From assembly GCA_002840155.1 (NCBI GenBank), contig PGZH01000009.1, positions 1-64,000 on the forward strand: 64,000 nt of DNA. The letters are read 5' to 3'. Position numbers and translations under genes: made by a program. Below are positions 1 to 8,917 of the stretch, in pieces (position 1 is the stretch's first letter; every line of letters starts with the position of its first letter). This DNA comes from Gammaproteobacteria bacterium HGW-Gammaproteobacteria-13 (GTDB lineage: Bacteria; Pseudomonadota; Gammaproteobacteria; Pseudomonadales; Pseudomonadaceae). Under the pieces are notes generated by a model. That model was not told where the DNA came from and searched no databases. It was given only the letters and a program-made list of their open reading frames with translations.

Positions 1-94
1 AACCACCTGATCCCATCCCGAACTCAGTAGTGAAACGATGCATCGCCGATGGTAGTGTGGGGTTTCCCCATGTGAGAGTAGGTCATCGTCAAGC
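1..94 (+). rRNA. rrf: 5S ribosomal RNA, 3' portion (5' end outside window)
   Basis: The window opens inside a 5S rRNA. The segment contains the conserved loop around GAACTCAGTAGTGAAACGA, the GGTAGTGTGGGGTTTCCCCATG hairpin region and the closing stem TCGTCAAGC, which would pair with the missing 5' end. It is therefore the distal gene of an rRNA operon lying to the left. The exact 3' end is estimated from the expected terminal stem. Confidence 0.95.
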
Positions 95-103
95 ACCTAC
101 ACC

Positions 104-137
104 AAAACCCCCGATCAGGAAACTGGTCGGGGGTTTT
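104..137 (+). terminator. Rho-independent terminator of the rRNA operon
   Basis: A perfect stem AAAACCCCCGA / TCGGGGGTTTT with a short loop begins 9 bases after the 5S end and finishes in a T run. It is placed to end rRNA transcription. The arms are also suitable for the opposite strand, but no minus-strand gene ends here. Confidence 0.9.
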
Positions 138-240
138 ACTTTGTGCCGCGAAAAACAAACCACGCTCAGGTGAGCCTTTGATAGGCAACTAAACAGCGCG
201 TGGCTATGATGCCTAGGCGCACTTTTATCAGGGTTCTTCT

Positions 241-900
241 ATGGCCGGTCCGGCACTCTCTGAACCACTTTCCGAACTTGAGCTTAAGCAGCTGATTGCC
301 TGCCATGAATGCGATCTGCTGTTGCGCAAGCCTGATGCGGCTGCAGGTGAGCGGGTTGAATGCCCACGCTGCGGCTATGAGCTGTACACCCATCGTGCGC
401 AGGTTGTGCGCCGCAGTATGGCGTTGGTGATTGCAGCGTTGTTGTTGTATGTGCCGGCTAACTTCTTACCGATCATGCAACTCAACCTGCTCGGGCAAGC
501 GACGGAGGACACCGTCTGGACGGGTGTACTCGGGCTGTACAACAGCGGCATGCAGAGTGTGGCCGTGGTGGTTTTTCTCTGCAGCATGGCGGTGCCGCTG
601 CTCAAGCTGTTGTGCCAGTTTGCTGTGCTGCTGAGTATCCGCCTGGATATTGGCCGCAGTTATGGCCTACTGCTCTATCGCATTTATCACCATATGCGTG
701 AGTGGGGCATGCTTGAGGTCTACCTGATGGGCATCCTAGTGGCCATTGTGAAACTGGTCGATCTGGCCGATCTGAGCATTGGTCTGGGGCTGCTGTGCTT
801 TGTTGCGCTGTTACTGGTGCAGGTCTGGTTGGAGGTGACGATGTCGCCGCATCAGATCTGGGAAGCCTTGTCGGGAGAAGATGCGCATGCGGGCGATTGA
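241..900 (+). CDS. PqiA/LetA-family membrane protein, first half
   Basis: This 219-residue protein matches one half of the paraquat-inducible protein A / LetA family, the inner-membrane partner of MCE lipid-transport proteins. Four cysteines (C21, C24, C41, C44; CHEC...CPRC) form a zinc-ribbon, followed by four hydrophobic helices, including the family segment YVPANFLPIM at about residues 71-80. E. coli PqiA and LetA are single proteins of about 420 residues with two such halves; here the halves are separate genes. The ATG has only a weak upstream CAGGG. The gene overlaps the next one by 20 bases and heads a three-gene operon with the second half and an MCE protein. Confidence 0.85.
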   Translation: MAGPALSEPLSELELKQLIACHECDLLLRKPDAAAGERVECPRCGYELYTHRAQVVRRSMALVIAALLLYVPANFLPIMQLNLLGQATEDTVWTGVLGLYNSGMQSVAVVVFLCSMAVPLLKLLCQFAVLLSIRLDIGRSYGLLLYRIYHHMREWGMLEVYLMGILVAIVKLVDLADLSIGLGLLCFVALLLVQVWLEVTMSPHQIWEALSGEDAHAGD

Positions 901-1510
901 TGCCGGGTTGTTGATTTGCCATGAATGTCACCAGCTCAATCCGCAGCAGCCGGGCAGCGACAAGCAATTCTGTACGCGCTGCGGTGGGCATTTGCATGCA
1001 CGACGGCCCAATAGTCTGGTGCGCACCTGGGCGCTGCTGTTGACGGCCGCGGTGCTGTATATCCCGGCCAATCTGCTGCCGATCATGACGGTCAACTCGC
1101 TGGGCAAGGGCCAGTCCGACACCATCATGTCGGGGGTTATCGAGTTGGTGAACTACGGCATGTTGCCGATTGCTGCGGTGGTATTTATCGCCAGTATTGT
1201 GGTGCCGACCTTCAAGCTGGTGGGCATTGCCTTGCTGCTGTACTCGGTACAGCGCCATCAACCGATGTCGGCACGCCAGCGCGTGTTGATGTACCGCTTT
1301 ATTGAATGGATCGGGCGCTGGTCGATGCTGGACATCTTCGTCATCGCGATACTGGTGGCGGTGGTCAATTTCGGCAGTCTGGCGAGCATTGTTCCCGGCT
1401 ATGGCGCTACCGCGTTTGCCAGCGTGGTGGTGTTGACCATGCTGGCGGCTTTAACTTTTGACCCCCGCTTGATTTGGGATAACACGGACTCGGATGACCA
1501 CCATGAATGA
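881..1510 (+). CDS. PqiA/LetA-family membrane protein, second half
   Basis: This 209-residue protein is a paralogue of the gene before it. It has its own zinc-ribbon (C13, C16, C31, C34; CHEC...CTRC) and the family segment YIPANLLPIM, then about four membrane helices. It starts at an ATG inside the upstream gene (20-base overlap) and overlaps the MCE gene downstream by 17 bases, so translation is probably coupled. The two halves presumably assemble into one LetA-like unit that works with the MCE protein in moving lipids between inner and outer membranes. A frameshift of a once-fused gene is possible, but each half has its own start and complete domain. Confidence 0.85.
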   Translation: MRMRAIDAGLLICHECHQLNPQQPGSDKQFCTRCGGHLHARRPNSLVRTWALLLTAAVLYIPANLLPIMTVNSLGKGQSDTIMSGVIELVNYGMLPIAAVVFIASIVVPTFKLVGIALLLYSVQRHQPMSARQRVLMYRFIEWIGRWSMLDIFVIAILVAVVNFGSLASIVPGYGATAFASVVVLTMLAALTFDPRLIWDNTDSDDHHE

Positions 1511-3806
1511 TTTGCCGTTGGCTAAAGCGCGCCCTGCTTCGAACTGGTCGGCTATCTGGGTATTGCCGCTGATTGCGCTGATTATTGGCGGATGGCTGGG
1601 CTGGCGTGCCTATAACGAAGCCGGTATCGAGATTCAGGTGATGTTTGCCAGCGGAGATGGTATTCAGCCGGGCAAGACCGAGGTGATTTTCAAGGGTATG
1701 CCGATTGGCAAAGTCACGGCTCTGGAGCTGGATGACAGCGGCGAGCGACGTGGTGTGCGCGCGACTCTGGAAATGGATAAACGGGTTGAGGACCATCTGC
1801 GCAGCAATACGCGCTTCTGGCTGGTTAAACCGAGCGTTTCGCTGGCGGGCATCACGGGGCTGGAAACCCTGGTGTCGGGTAACTACATCAGCGCCAGTCC
1901 AGGTGATGGCGAACCGACGCGTAAATTTACTGCGCTGAACGAGCCACCACCCTTGGCCGATACTGCGCCTGGTTTGCACCTGACCCTCAAGGCCGAAAGG
2001 CTTGGCTCGCTCAATCGTGACAGCCCGGTGTTCTATAAGCAGATTCAGGTGGGCCGGGTGAAGAGTTATGCCCTGGTTGAGGAGCAGAACCTGATCGAGG
2101 TGAAGGTGTTTATTGAACCGGAGTTTGCCTCTCTGGTGCGTAAACACACGCGTTTCTGGAACGCCAGCGGCGTCTCCATTGATGCCGGTTTATCTGGGGT
2201 GAAAGTGCGCACTGAATCTCTGGCGAGTATTGTCGCCGGTGGGATTGCCTTTGCCACGCCCGAGCACCGCAAGGACAGTCCGCCGACTGATCCGAGCCTG
2301 CCATTTCGCCTGTACGAAGACTTCGACAGCGCCCAGGCCGGTATTCGCGTGTCGCTCAAACTGCATGAGTTCGATGGTCTGGAACCGGGCCGCACACCGG
2401 TGATGTACAAGGGCATCCAGGTTGGCCATATGAAGACCTTCAAGGTCGATCAGGACCTCAGCGGTGCGCAGGTGGAGTTGATGCTCGACCCCCGCACCGA
2501 AGACTATCTGGTTGAAGGCACCGATTTCTGGGTGGTCAAACCATCGATTTCCCTGGCCGGGATAACTGGGCTGGAGGCGCTGGTTAAAGGCAACTACATC
2601 GCCATCCGGCCAGGTGAGGCCGGCAATCCTGCGCTGCGTGAATTTGTCGCCAGAGCCAAGGCCCCACCGCTCGATCTGTCAGCGCCGGGCTTGCACCTGG
2701 TGTTGTTTAGCGACACACGCGGCTCGCTGGAAGTGGGCAGCCCGATCTTGTTCAAGCAGGTCAAGGTCGGCACGGTGCAGAGTTTCCAGTTGTCGCGTGA
2801 TGACAAGCAGGTGGCCTTTGGCGTGCACATCGAGCCTGAGCACGCGCATCTGGTGAACAGCAGTACGCGTTTCTGGAATGCCAGCGGCATTACGCTGAAG
2901 GGTGGGCTGTCGGGCGTTGAGGTCAAGAGCGAGTCATTGCAGACCTTGCTGGCGGGCGGCATCGCTTTTGAGACACCGAACCCTAATGCGCCCAAAGGCA
3001 ATAAGCGGGTCGAACGTTTTAATCTGCACAGTAGCCAGGAAGTGGCGCTGCAGAAAGGCGTAGAGCTGACTATTCGCGTACCCAGTGGTGACGGTCTCAG
3101 CCCGGGCACGGCGATTCGCTACAAGGGTCTGGATGTGGGCAAGGTGGAGCGCATCGAGCTGACGGATGATCTGCAGGCGGTGATTCTGTATGCGCGGATT
3201 ACCCAGGCGACGCAGCAGATTGCCCGGGCAGGCACGCAGTTCTGGGTGGTCAAGCCGGAGGTCAGCCTGACCCGAGCGGCTAACCTGGAAACCTTGGTCA
3301 GCGGGCAGTACCTGGAGGTTCGGCCAGCGAGCAAGCCTGGCGCGACGCAAGTGAGTTTCACCGCGGCCGAATCGGCCCCGACGCAGAACGCCCGTGAACA
3401 GGGGCTGCGTCTGGTACTGAGTGCGGCGCGGCGTGGTTCGATCAAACCCGGTGTGGTGGTCAGCTACCGCGAAGTGCCGGTGGGCAAGGTTACCGATTTC
3501 GAGCTGGGGCCGACCTCGGATCGGGTACTGATCCATATCCTGATCGAGCCGCGTTATGCGCCGCTGGTGCGCAGCGGCAGCCGGTTCTGGAATGCCAGCG
3601 GCATCGGCGTGGATGCTGGGCTGTTCAGTGGCGTGAAGGTGCGCACCGAATCGCTGGAGGCTTTGCTTGAAGGCGGCATCGCCTTCGCCTCGCCGAATAA
3701 CCCGGAGATGGGCGGGCCAGCGCAGCCAGGACAGACCTTTGCTCTGCATGATGAGGTCAAGGATGAGTGGCTGAGCTGGGCGCCGAAGATCGCGCTGGAG
3801 CAATAA
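1494..3806 (+). CDS. PqiB/LetB-type MCE protein with six MCE domains
   Basis: This 770-residue protein has an N-terminal transmembrane anchor at about residues 17-41 and a long periplasmic part made of six MCE (MlaD) domains. Domain starts can be read from the repeated hydrophobic strand plus YKG..VG or YKQ..VG element. They alternate between two types: odd domains contain FWVVKP or FWLVKP and a later GLE..V.G.Y, even domains contain RFWNASG and a later ESL..L..GGIAF. The unit is therefore a pair repeated three times. PqiB of E. coli has three MCE domains and LetB has seven. Such proteins form periplasm-spanning lipid tunnels. No PqiC-type lipoprotein gene follows, which favours the LetAB type. 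A second Met three codons in (1503) is an alternative start. Confidence 0.9.
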   Translation: MTTMNDLPLAKARPASNWSAIWVLPLIALIIGGWLGWRAYNEAGIEIQVMFASGDGIQPGKTEVIFKGMPIGKVTALELDDSGERRGVRATLEMDKRVEDHLRSNTRFWLVKPSVSLAGITGLETLVSGNYISASPGDGEPTRKFTALNEPPPLADTAPGLHLTLKAERLGSLNRDSPVFYKQIQVGRVKSYALVEEQNLIEVKVFIEPEFASLVRKHTRFWNASGVSIDAGLSGVKVRTESLASIVAGGIAFATPEHRKDSPPTDPSLPFRLYEDFDSAQAGIRVSLKLHEFDGLEPGRTPVMYKGIQVGHMKTFKVDQDLSGAQVELMLDPRTEDYLVEGTDFWVVKPSISLAGITGLEALVKGNYIAIRPGEAGNPALREFVARAKAPPLDLSAPGLHLVLFSDTRGSLEVGSPILFKQVKVGTVQSFQLSRDDKQVAFGVHIEPEHAHLVNSSTRFWNASGITLKGGLSGVEVKSESLQTLLAGGIAFETPNPNAPKGNKRVERFNLHSSQEVALQKGVELTIRVPSGDGLSPGTAIRYKGLDVGKVERIELTDDLQAVILYARITQATQQIARAGTQFWVVKPEVSLTRAANLETLVSGQYLEVRPASKPGATQVSFTAAESAPTQNAREQGLRLVLSAARRGSIKPGVVVSYREVPVGKVTDFELGPTSDRVLIHILIEPRYAPLVRSGSRFWNASGIGVDAGLFSGVKVRTESLEALLEGGIAFASPNNPEMGGPAQPGQTFALHDEVKDEWLSWAPKIALEQ

Positions 3807-3810
3807 CTGA

Positions 3811-3840
3811 CAAGGGCCGCAATTGCGGCCCTTGTGCTTT
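3811..3840. terminator. Bidirectional hairpin between convergent letB-like gene and mksB
   Basis: A perfect 10-bp palindromic stem CAAGGGCCGC / GCGGCCCTTG with loop AATT lies four bases after the MCE gene stop and is followed by GTGCTTT. It separates two convergent operons and probably ends both. Confidence 0.7.
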
Positions 3841-3858
3841 ACGGCGGGTGAGCCTGCG

Positions 3859-6693
3859 TCAGGCGGGCTCGGTTGCTGCGGTTGTGGTTTCTGCCTTGCC
3901 CTTGGCGCTGTCACGGCGCTGGATATATTTCCAATCCGCTTCATCGATATAGATGCCGTTTGGCCCGCTGCCGCCTTCCAGATCGATGGCCACATGGGCC
4001 GAGACCTGCGGCTTCACCGACGCGAGGATCGGCACAAAACCGAGCTGCAGGCTGGTTTCGATCAGCGCCTGCTGGTTCTTCTCATCGATATCCGCTGCTT
4101 CGTCCAGGTAGTAGGGCAAACGCACCTTGCCGGCCTGGTCGCGGTCCATCAGGTGCAGCAACAGGTACATGTTGGTCAGCGCCTTGATGGTCATGGTGGT
4201 GCCGTTGGACGCTGCACCATCGATGTCGGTGTGGATCACCGGCTGGCCATGCACCTTGGTGATCTCGAAGGCCAGCTCAAACAGATCCTTCAAGCCCAGT
4301 TGGTTGTGGTTTGCGGCGACCAGGCGCGACAGATAGTCCTTGGCTTCCTCGTTCTTGCTGTCCTGCTCGCTGCTCTGCTGCAGGTCGAACACCGAGAGGG
4401 TTTCGCCTTCTTCGTATTGACCGGCGCTGTGGATGATCTGGTCGATATGTTTGAGCGCATCCTTGTTCGGTGCGAGAACGATGCGGAAGCTCTCCAGGTT
4501 GGACACCTGACGCTTGTTGATCTCGCGGTTGAACAGCGCCAGCTGGTGTTCCAGGTTGTCGTAGTCGCTGCGGATGTTGCGCAGGGTCCGGGCGATATCG
4601 GTAACCGCAGCGCGGCGCGCCTTGGCCAGGGTGAGGGCTTCGTCCTGGCGGTGGGCGTAAGCGTTAACCAACAGGTGCAGGCGGCGCTCGACATCATCTT
4701 CGCTGTCGAACTTGGCCACGCCTTTCAGGCGTACCTGGGCGTACAGCGCCTCGATCTGCCCGTCGATACGCTGCAGGCCCTGCCAGGCATCCTGATAGTC
4801 GTTGAGCAGCGGCAGCAGGTTATCCAGGCTGTCGTCCACCGGGTCGGTAAACGGCGTGCCGAAGGGCAGGTTGGCAGGCAGCAGCTGGCGACGGCGCAGG
4901 GCGTCTTCCAGGGTGCGTTCCTTGGCTTCCAGATCGGCGAGCTGACGGCCCACCAGTTGCAGCTTGGCGGAGAGCTGCTGCACGCGCTCGGTAAAGGCAT
5001 CGGATGCGCGCTTGAGTTCGTCCTGGGCGGCTTCTAACTGCGCCAGCTGCTCCAGTTTCTGCGGCTCTTCCACGGCCAGGGTTTGGCTGCGGCGGAAGTC
5101 TTCCAGGGCTTTCTGTGCATCCAGTACGGCCTGGTAGTACTGCTCGGCTTGGGCCTTGCTCGCGGCGCGGTCGGCGGCCACGGCCTGCTGGGTTTTCAGC
5201 TGTTTGTATTCGCGATCGAGGCGGTCTTTCTGGTCGCGCAACGCGGCGCGGTCGGCCAGGGCTTGCAGGGCCGGTGGCTCGATATGGCTGAGGTCGATGG
5301 TCAGGCCGGGGACTTCGAAGTGTTCGCCTTTAAAACCGTCGAGGATGGCTTCCAGGGATTTGACCCAGGCATCACCCTCGGCGACCTGAATGCCTTTCTC
5401 GCCCAGCGGCAGGCTGAACAGCTGGCCGTTAAACAGGCGCATCAGGCGGTCGACATCGGCCTGGCTGAACTCTTCGCGCAGGCGTGAATAGCTGTTGTTG
5501 TCGGCGTGTTCGAGTTGCTGCTTGACCGATTTCAGGCGTTTTTCCAGATCGCGCAGACGCTCATCCAGATCTTCTGCAGAGAACTGCCGCGACTGGGCCA
5601 GGGCGCCGGCCAGTTCGTCGTGGGCATCCTTGGCGGCCAGCAGCTGTTCTTCCAGCACCTTGGCGTCGTTGACCAGGGCAAAGCGATTTTTCAGTACCGA
5701 CAGCTCGCCGAGCCAGCGTTGGATTTCGCTGATTTCGCGCTCCATACGCATCAGCTCCTGGGTGCCGCCGCGTTGCTCCTGCTGCAGGCCGTCCTGCTCG
5801 CCACGGTAGTGTTCGGCCTGGATCACCAGTTCTTCGCGGCGCGCGCCGGCGTAGTCCTGCCAGGTGCCGAGCAGCGAGTCGAGCAGCGGCGAGAGGCGGT
5901 GCAGCTTGCCGCGCAGCAGTTCGCGTTGGGCCACACCGGCGGCCAGCGCTTCAATCAGCGGGCCGGCGGTGACGAGGGCTTGGTAGTCCTGCTCCATGCG
6001 CCGCACGTCGCGGAAGGCTTCTTCGGTGGCGGCGATATAGTCGACGCTACCGGAGCGCAGGCTGTGCTCGAAGGCATCGAGGAACAGCTGCTTAAGCTTG
6101 GCCGCAGTGATCTCGCGCATATGCAGCAGGTTGATAAACAGCGCGCGGAAGGTTTTCAGGCTCTGCTCGCTGGTGGAGCGCAGCGGGATCAGGGTGAGGT
6201 CCAGCGGAATCGAGGTGTGCCCGCCGACCAGCAGGCGACGCAGCTCTTCTGGCTTGAGTTCATAGGCCTTGATACCGTCGCGTTCCAGGGCGTTGAACAG
6301 TTCGCGTGGACGCAGACAGGTGCCGTTCTTCTGGTAGTGCTCCAGGTCCAGGGTGCCCTGATAGGCGAAGAACTGGTGGCCGAAACCGCCGCCCGGACCG
6401 CGCCCGGCCACGCCGATCACATGCGGGCCGTGGGGCAGGGCGACTTCGACGAGGATGTAGCTGGTGTCACTGGCGAAGTAGAACTTGCGCGACTGCTCCA
6501 GGCTGTACTTGCCAAAGCTCATGTCGGACATGCGCGCCAGAATCGGGAACTGCAGGGCGTTGATCGAGGCGGATTTACCCAGGTTGTTGGCGCCGTACAC
6601 CGACAGCGGGTTTTCCAGCGGGAACAGGCCGAGGCTGTAGCCGGCGGTATTCAGTAGGGCGAAGCGGCGGATGCCGTAGCGTTCCTGGCTCAT
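3859..6693 (-). CDS. mksB: MksB, SMC-like ATPase of the MksBEF condensin
   Basis: This 944-residue protein is the SMC-like subunit of a MukBEF-related (Mks) condensin, which compacts and helps segregate the chromosome. The N-terminal head has a Walker A motif GANNLGKS at residues 34-41. Two long charged coiled-coil stretches fill roughly residues 240-780. The C-terminal head carries SNGTTMTI at about 829, where the ABC signature is expected, and a Walker B/D-loop YYLDEAADID at about 861. It is shorter than E. coli MukB, as expected for MksB. Its ATG overlaps the mksE stop by four bases (ATGA), making it the last gene of mksF-mksE-mksB. No MksG/JetD-type nuclease gene is next to it, so this is probably the chromosomal rather than the plasmid-defence (Wadjet) form. 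Confidence 0.9.
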   Translation of the reverse strand: MSQERYGIRRFALLNTAGYSLGLFPLENPLSVYGANNLGKSASINALQFPILARMSDMSFGKYSLEQSRKFYFASDTSYILVEVALPHGPHVIGVAGRGPGGGFGHQFFAYQGTLDLEHYQKNGTCLRPRELFNALERDGIKAYELKPEELRRLLVGGHTSIPLDLTLIPLRSTSEQSLKTFRALFINLLHMREITAAKLKQLFLDAFEHSLRSGSVDYIAATEEAFRDVRRMEQDYQALVTAGPLIEALAAGVAQRELLRGKLHRLSPLLDSLLGTWQDYAGARREELVIQAEHYRGEQDGLQQEQRGGTQELMRMEREISEIQRWLGELSVLKNRFALVNDAKVLEEQLLAAKDAHDELAGALAQSRQFSAEDLDERLRDLEKRLKSVKQQLEHADNNSYSRLREEFSQADVDRLMRLFNGQLFSLPLGEKGIQVAEGDAWVKSLEAILDGFKGEHFEVPGLTIDLSHIEPPALQALADRAALRDQKDRLDREYKQLKTQQAVAADRAASKAQAEQYYQAVLDAQKALEDFRRSQTLAVEEPQKLEQLAQLEAAQDELKRASDAFTERVQQLSAKLQLVGRQLADLEAKERTLEDALRRRQLLPANLPFGTPFTDPVDDSLDNLLPLLNDYQDAWQGLQRIDGQIEALYAQVRLKGVAKFDSEDDVERRLHLLVNAYAHRQDEALTLAKARRAAVTDIARTLRNIRSDYDNLEHQLALFNREINKRQVSNLESFRIVLAPNKDALKHIDQIIHSAGQYEEGETLSVFDLQQSSEQDSKNEEAKDYLSRLVAANHNQLGLKDLFELAFEITKVHGQPVIHTDIDGAASNGTTMTIKALTNMYLLLHLMDRDQAGKVRLPYYLDEAADIDEKNQQALIETSLQLGFVPILASVKPQVSAHVAIDLEGGSGPNGIYIDEADWKYIQRRDSAKGKAETTTAATEPA

Positions 6694-7385
6694 GCGAGGG
6701 TCTCCTGGGCGTCACGTTCTTCGGCCATGGCGCGGGCCAGGGCGTCTTCTTCGGATTCGTCGGCATCGTCTTCAGCGAGGCTGATGATTTCGTCTTCGGC
6801 CTCCTCATCCAGCAGCACCGGCGTCGGCAGCGGCAGGCTGCTGTGCAATGTGGCGGCGAGGTCACGGTCCTGCTGCACGGAGAGGCATACATCAAGGAAG
6901 CGGTGCATCGGCGCGAGGAAGCGGTAGATACCGTTGTCTTCGCTGGCAAAACCCAGCTGGGTCAGGCGGCGCATAACCTTTTCCTCCAACTCGTCTTGAG
7001 TGGTGACTTCGGCCTGGAGGAACAGGTCGCGGTATTTCTCCAGCAATGCCGGCAGCTCGTCGCGGCCCAGGCTGCCGCCGTCGAGTACGGCCAGCGGGTC
7101 ACGGCCCTGATCGGCGAGGTGCTCGACCAGAATAAAGGTGAACAGCGCCAGGCGCTGGGCAGTCTTGTTCACCTGCGCGCCCATCTGTTCGGGAACGAAA
7201 TAATAGAAGCCGCGACTGTCGCAGGTCAGTTCATAGCCCAGGGCCTTGAACAGGCCGCGGTACTGGTCCTGCTGGCCGGCCAGCTGGCTGTAGAGCTCCG
7301 GGTTGCTGCGGCTGATGTGATAGCCCTTGAACAGCTCACGGAAGATCGGGGCGAGCTGGGTCAGTTCTTTCAGGTCGATATTCAT
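6690..7385 (-). CDS. mksE: MksE, condensin accessory subunit
   Basis: This 231-residue protein begins MNIDLKELTQLAPIFRELF and has the winged-helix style, acidic C-terminal tail (rich in E and D from about residue 190) of MksE/MukE-like subunits, which bind the kleisin. Identification rests mainly on its position between the kleisin-like mksF and the SMC-like mksB, with four-base overlaps on both sides. The tight coupling suggests fixed stoichiometry of the complex. The acidic tail could regulate DNA or head binding, but that is inference. Confidence 0.85.
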   Translation of the reverse strand: MNIDLKELTQLAPIFRELFKGYHISRSNPELYSQLAGQQDQYRGLFKALGYELTCDSRGFYYFVPEQMGAQVNKTAQRLALFTFILVEHLADQGRDPLAVLDGGSLGRDELPALLEKYRDLFLQAEVTTQDELEEKVMRRLTQLGFASEDNGIYRFLAPMHRFLDVCLSVQQDRDLAATLHSSLPLPTPVLLDEEAEDEIISLAEDDADESEEDALARAMAEERDAQETLA

Positions 7386-8629
7386 ACGGTGGTCCCGGCC
7401 GGCTTGATCAGGGCAAAGGAGCTCAGGCTGACCTGATGCTCGCGGGTGAGGTAGTCGCGGCGCTCCAGGCGCTCGCGCTGAAAACGGCCATCGCGGGACA
7501 GGCGCGAGAACCAGTAGAGCAATTCGTCGGTGGCGCCTTCCGGCTCCTGCTCCAGCAGCCAGACCATCAGGTCCGGCAGCGGCAGGGCCTGCTCGCAGCG
7601 CTCGATCATTTCCCGCGCGGTGCGTGGCGCGCGCGGTGCTTCGCCCTTGCGGCTGCTGTGAGCCTTGGGGAACTGCGCTGGCTTCGGCTCGAAGCGGGCC
7701 AGGGCATACACATAGGCCTCAACCTGCGAAGCAGTACCGAGAAAGGTGCTTTGCGGACGACTGAACAGCGGCAGCGAGGCCTGCGGTACTGCGTCCAGGC
7801 CCTTCTTGCGAATCGCCGCCAGGGCCAGGGCCGCGCCACGGGTCACCGCGTTGTGCCGGCGCGCTTCCTCGCGCAGCGGCAACAGCAGCTCGCGGGCGCG
7901 GCGCAGGGTTAGCTGGGCGGTGGTCTGCATTTCCAGGATGCGCGCGTGGGTGCGCAGCAGCAGGTCGTCGTCCACCAGTTGACCGAGGCGCTGCTGTTCG
8001 CCAAGCAGGCGCAGTAACACGTGTTCGACGCGGTACACGCCTTGCTCGAAGGCGCCGTCGGCGGCCACCAGCTGGATCATCGGCTCGACATATTCGTCCC
8101 AGGTGGCCAGTACCTCGGCGTAGCGTTGACGCAGGGGTATCTGCCTATCTGAGGTCTTGGCCCGATCAGCTACAGCGACCAGGGCCTGTTCGTCGTTGGC
8201 CAGTTTCTTCAGCACATCGCGCACGCGCATATCGAGCAAACGCAGCTGACGCGCCAGGTCGGCGGCGTCGCGCACCTCGAAGGCATCCTTGATATAGCCG
8301 GCCAGGCGCTCCAGATGGCGCAGGTAGGCTTCGATCTCCAGGCACAGGCCCAGGCGGTGTTCGCGGCGCAGATAGGCGAGGAAGTCGTGGATCTGCGCGT
8401 TGAGCTCGAAGCGATTGGGGCTCTTGGCCACCGGCACCAGGATATCCAGGCGAATCCACTGATCGAGCAGGGCGGTGACATCGGTGGGTGTGCCTTCGGG
8501 CAACTGCGCGGCGAGCTGATTGCGTAGCTCCACCAGGCTCAGGGTGCCGGCGTCGAAGCGCTCGCACAGCGGCTCCAGCAACGTCCAGTGTTCGGCAAGG
8601 GCGCGCAATACGCGCTTGGGATCAATCAT
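7382..8629 (-). CDS. mksF: MksF, kleisin-type subunit of the MksBEF condensin
   Basis: This 415-residue, mostly helical protein is the first gene of the mksFEB operon and occupies the kleisin position that joins the two SMC heads. I chose the ATG at 8629 (MIDPKRVLRALAEHW); a longer reading frame begins at a TTG at 8680 but adds a segment without family character and lacks a Shine-Dalgarno sequence. Internal charged helices and the C-terminal winged-helix-like end fit MksF. It overlaps mksE by four bases. A TACAAT -10-like box lies about 40 bases upstream of the start on the minus strand, without a clear -35. Confidence 0.85.
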   Translation of the reverse strand: MIDPKRVLRALAEHWTLLEPLCERFDAGTLSLVELRNQLAAQLPEGTPTDVTALLDQWIRLDILVPVAKSPNRFELNAQIHDFLAYLRREHRLGLCLEIEAYLRHLERLAGYIKDAFEVRDAADLARQLRLLDMRVRDVLKKLANDEQALVAVADRAKTSDRQIPLRQRYAEVLATWDEYVEPMIQLVAADGAFEQGVYRVEHVLLRLLGEQQRLGQLVDDDLLLRTHARILEMQTTAQLTLRRARELLLPLREEARRHNAVTRGAALALAAIRKKGLDAVPQASLPLFSRPQSTFLGTASQVEAYVYALARFEPKPAQFPKAHSSRKGEAPRAPRTAREMIERCEQALPLPDLMVWLLEQEPEGATDELLYWFSRLSRDGRFQRERLERRDYLTREHQVSLSSFALIKPAGTTV

Positions 8630-8848
8630 CGGGGCATCCGCTCCGCGAGCTTTTCGCAAAAAACGCCGATTGTACTGCAAGCCGCGGCCAAGGCTTGAGT
8701 GTCAGTCATCGTCTGTTTGGCTTGCCTGCGCACGTGTAACCCCGGTTGTGGTGATGGGTAACAGCATGGCGGCGCTTTGCTGTGCGCACGGGGCAGATTT
8801 CCGGGGATTTCTCGACTATGGGTCGGCACATTTCGGCGGGCGGCTTTT

Positions 8849-8854
8849 TATAGT
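8849..8854 (+). promoter_or_regulatory. Possible -10 box for the secreted-protein cluster
   Basis: TATAGT sits 64 bases upstream of the first gene of the four-gene cluster. No convincing -35 hexamer is at the right distance, so the call is tentative. The rest of the divergent 8630-8917 region shows nothing else I can name. Confidence 0.3.
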
Positions 8855-8917
8855 GCTAATCAAGGCGTGGAGTCCGCAGGGCTCTGCCAATCGAATAATA
8901 AAGACAGGGAATCAGCC

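Noticed and set aside
241-1510. A single LetA/PqiA gene broken by frameshift
   Set aside because: Each half has its own start, complete zinc-ribbon and helices with a normal overlap, so two genes is the simpler reading, though an old fission is likely.
3823-6657. Long plus-strand open frames opposite mksB (about 404 and 383 codons)
   Set aside because: They are antisense to a clear ATPase gene, have low-complexity Gln/His/Val-rich translations and no ribosome site or family features; high GC makes such shadows common.
3859-8629. Wadjet anti-plasmid defence system
   Set aside because: Three of the four expected gene types are present, but there is no JetD/MksG nuclease gene on either side.
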